This document shows, in pieces, positions 62,149-64,000 of a stretch of DNA of 64,000 bases. The notes below the pieces were generated by a model, which saw only the letters and a list, made by a program, of their open reading frames with translations, was not told where the DNA came from and searched no databases. Made by a program: the position numbers and the translations under genes. This DNA comes from Cryptomeria japonica. Taxonomy: Eukaryota > Streptophyta > Pinopsida > Cupressales > Cupressaceae. Every line of letters begins with the position of its first letter. The first letter of the stretch is position 1. The DNA lies in NCBI RefSeq assembly GCF_030272615.1, contig NC_081412.1, positions 140,031,747 through 140,095,746 on the forward strand, in the 5' to 3' direction.

Positions 62149-62700
62149 GGCTGCTGAAAGCAACACCAACTCGGCCTATGATATTATAATTAGCATGGAA
62201 TATCAAGTCAAACTGCCATGAAATGTATCTGCAAATCTGAAAATGGCAGAGAGATGCACATAAACCAAGAGCAGGTGAATCATGTGCATTCATTACCATC
62301 CAGTGAGTTTGGTGGTGTGTTGGGTTTCTCTTCAATAGGTTCATCGGACTATCGTTGTTGCCTTTTAAAATATGTCACATCACTTTGTAAAATAATACCA
62401 ACCATTCAAGGGATTTTATGATTTGCATGTTGTTCTCATAAATGGAGGAATTGCACAGCTATCAAAGGACTGACATTAAATTCAAGTCATAGGCGAAAAT
62501 TTATCCCCCTGCAACGTCTTGGGAAATGTCTTCCTCATAATTTCGACGTAGGAGGGCTGCATATGTAATCGTTATCCAATTTTTTATATTTAAAACAGGT
62601 TATATAGGTATTTATCATTTCTGCGTGGCTAACTCTTAACCAGAAAGCATGTTGTTAAATTGAGGAGTTGTGTTGTGCAACAACCTCCCTGAACTTTACT
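62149..62700 (-). promoter_or_regulatory. Upstream region of the ABCG gene
   Basis: Contains the 5' untranslated region and probable core promoter. TATA-like sequences on the minus strand are at 62576-62587 (tataaaaaattgg) and 62599-62606 (tatataac). Transcription would then start near 62550-62570. An untranslated intron cannot be excluded. Confidence 0.35.
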
Positions 62701-64000
62701 CATTTGGGTAATGGAGGTTGATGGGTATTTAATAAATTCTTTTGACTTTCTTTCTTTAGAGTTGAGTATAAGTTTGAAAATAAATACAACCATTCTTAAT
62801 ATATCTTTTTATCAATTGTTATTTACATTGGAAAGTTAAAAAGTATAGTAGAAAAGCATTTGATTTAATGACAAAGTTCATATTGTAGCATTTAGAAGAT
62901 GCTGAATTTAAATCTTCTTCAATACAAAAATAAAAAATATAACTTTTAAAAAGATTAGTTTACTAATTAATAAAATTAAAAAATTATAAGAAAAAAGACG
63001 ACCATTATAAAAATATAAAGAAAAAATAGATTATATTATATATATAAGAGCAATAAGTGAAATTTTAAGTTTATGTGAGAGGAGGGTCTCTTCTAAATCT
63101 ATTTTTTCATATAATATCAATTTTGATATCTATTGTATAAAATAATTTTAAAGTTTAAAATTTTATTATTTTATTATTTTTTTTAATAATTTAACATAAT
63201 TTCTTGGTGATTTTGAGATTACTTGGAAATTATAAAAGGTATCTCTTAAATTCACATTTTTCTTTAATATCAATTTTAGTGTATTTCTATAAGATTATTT
63301 TGAAGTTTTAAAATTTAATGTGACATAAATTTTATCAATAAATTATTTAAATTGATATGCCTAGATTTCCATAAAAAATAAAGGTTCAAATTAATAATAA
63401 TTTTTCTTTACAATCTTTTCTTAGTGTAATAAAAAAATTCAACATTTAGGTCTTATTAAATAAGACATTGTAAAGAAATTCTATTAAAATTAAGTTTATA
63501 TTTTCTTTCTAGATGAAAATAAAATCAACCAAACTATCCATGTGTCTACACTATTTGCTAGAAATACAAAAGACAACATTCAATATGGACATAAATAATC
63601 TACTTCTATATAATAAAGAATAATGAGCTTCGTTATTATTATATATTTGTTTTTTATTTAATTTTCACACTTGTGCTAGCAATAATTGTAATTGTAATGG
63701 TGGAATTTGCATACTAATGTCATTTTTCATTTAATTTTCTACCTATTTAGAGAGAGTAGATTAATACATGTTCATATCAAAAATGGTGCAACCTTATTTG
63801 AAGTGGGTCTTACTTCCCTAACCTTTTACCTATCTCCATATATTTGCATATACCTTATCTATAGATGTATGCTCTCGCATGCATACATTCAATAATTATG
63901 TCAATTCATGCATGTATCCCAATACATATGTTACGTATCTTAAGCTAACTATTTCTATGTCCTAGGTCACTATCACAAGCGTGGAGTCAACCCTATAGTC
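62701..64000. other. AT-rich DNA with a degenerate duplication
   Basis: No gene seen. 63088-63240 and 63243-63335 share a degenerate block (tatcaatttt, tataaaataattttaaagttt) with about 155-bp offset. Several at-rich runs elsewhere. Confidence 0.5.

Noticed and set aside
62149-62169. ABCG start extended upstream to 62169
   Set aside because: The extra residues would need TTG as start; the ATG at 62148 has good context and matches the family N-terminus.

Overview
The window comes from a plant nuclear genome rich in transposable elements. It holds one real, intron-containing gene in about 13.4 kb of its right third; most of the rest is nested LTR retrotransposons. The very large LTR elements, nesting, an 8.9-kb intron filled with element relics and AT-rich LTRs fit a large-genome seed plant, most likely a conifer or other gymnosperm. 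That assignment is inference; no diagnostic gene names the species.

Left part (1-26732): element A, a decayed Ty3/gypsy retrotransposon on the minus strand, cut by the window's left edge. From right to left it has its 5' LTR (25996-26732), primer site, long leader, gag, protease, a linker with a G-patch-like domain, reverse transcriptase (RT), RNase H and integrase. Two other elements sit inside it. Element B (2084-10816, minus strand, TTAAT target duplication) has 2.7-kb LTRs and carries gag but no pol. Element C (11375-18827, plus strand) has 1.1-kb LTRs and carries gag plus a long unrecognised second ORF, again without pol. C landed 7 bp from the YVDD codons of A's reverse transcriptase. 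B and C both use the initiator-tRNA-Met primer site and have two polypurine tracts and Sirevirus-like LTR ends.

Middle (26861-46658): element D, a nearly 20-kb minus-strand gypsy element bounded by GAAAG target duplications, inserted 123 bp beyond the end of A. It has dual RNase H domains and an antisense plant-mobile-domain ORF between pol and the 3' LTR, both marks of the Tat lineage. Its leader and its 3' region carry arrays of the palindrome AGCGCT in opposite orientations. Its 5' LTR contains a solo LTR (element E, 45203-46342, AATAA duplication) related to B and C.

Right part (46664-64000): after about 2 kb of intergenic DNA with a tandem repeat comes a complete-looking minus-strand ABCG half-transporter gene (48722-62148; 11 exons, 691 codons plus stop). 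It resembles the cuticular-lipid exporter ABCG11/WBC11. Intron 8 (8.86 kb) holds relics of a DUF4283-type ORF, an acidic gag-like ORF next to a tRNA-Met primer site, and a plus-strand gypsy gag. The final 1.8 kb is promoter and AT-rich DNA.

Inferred order of events: A inserted first; B and C entered A; D inserted beside A; E entered D's LTR and then lost its body by LTR recombination. Element reading frames are broken, many by stops that fit C-to-T change at CAG or CGA codons, the pattern left by methylated silent DNA.
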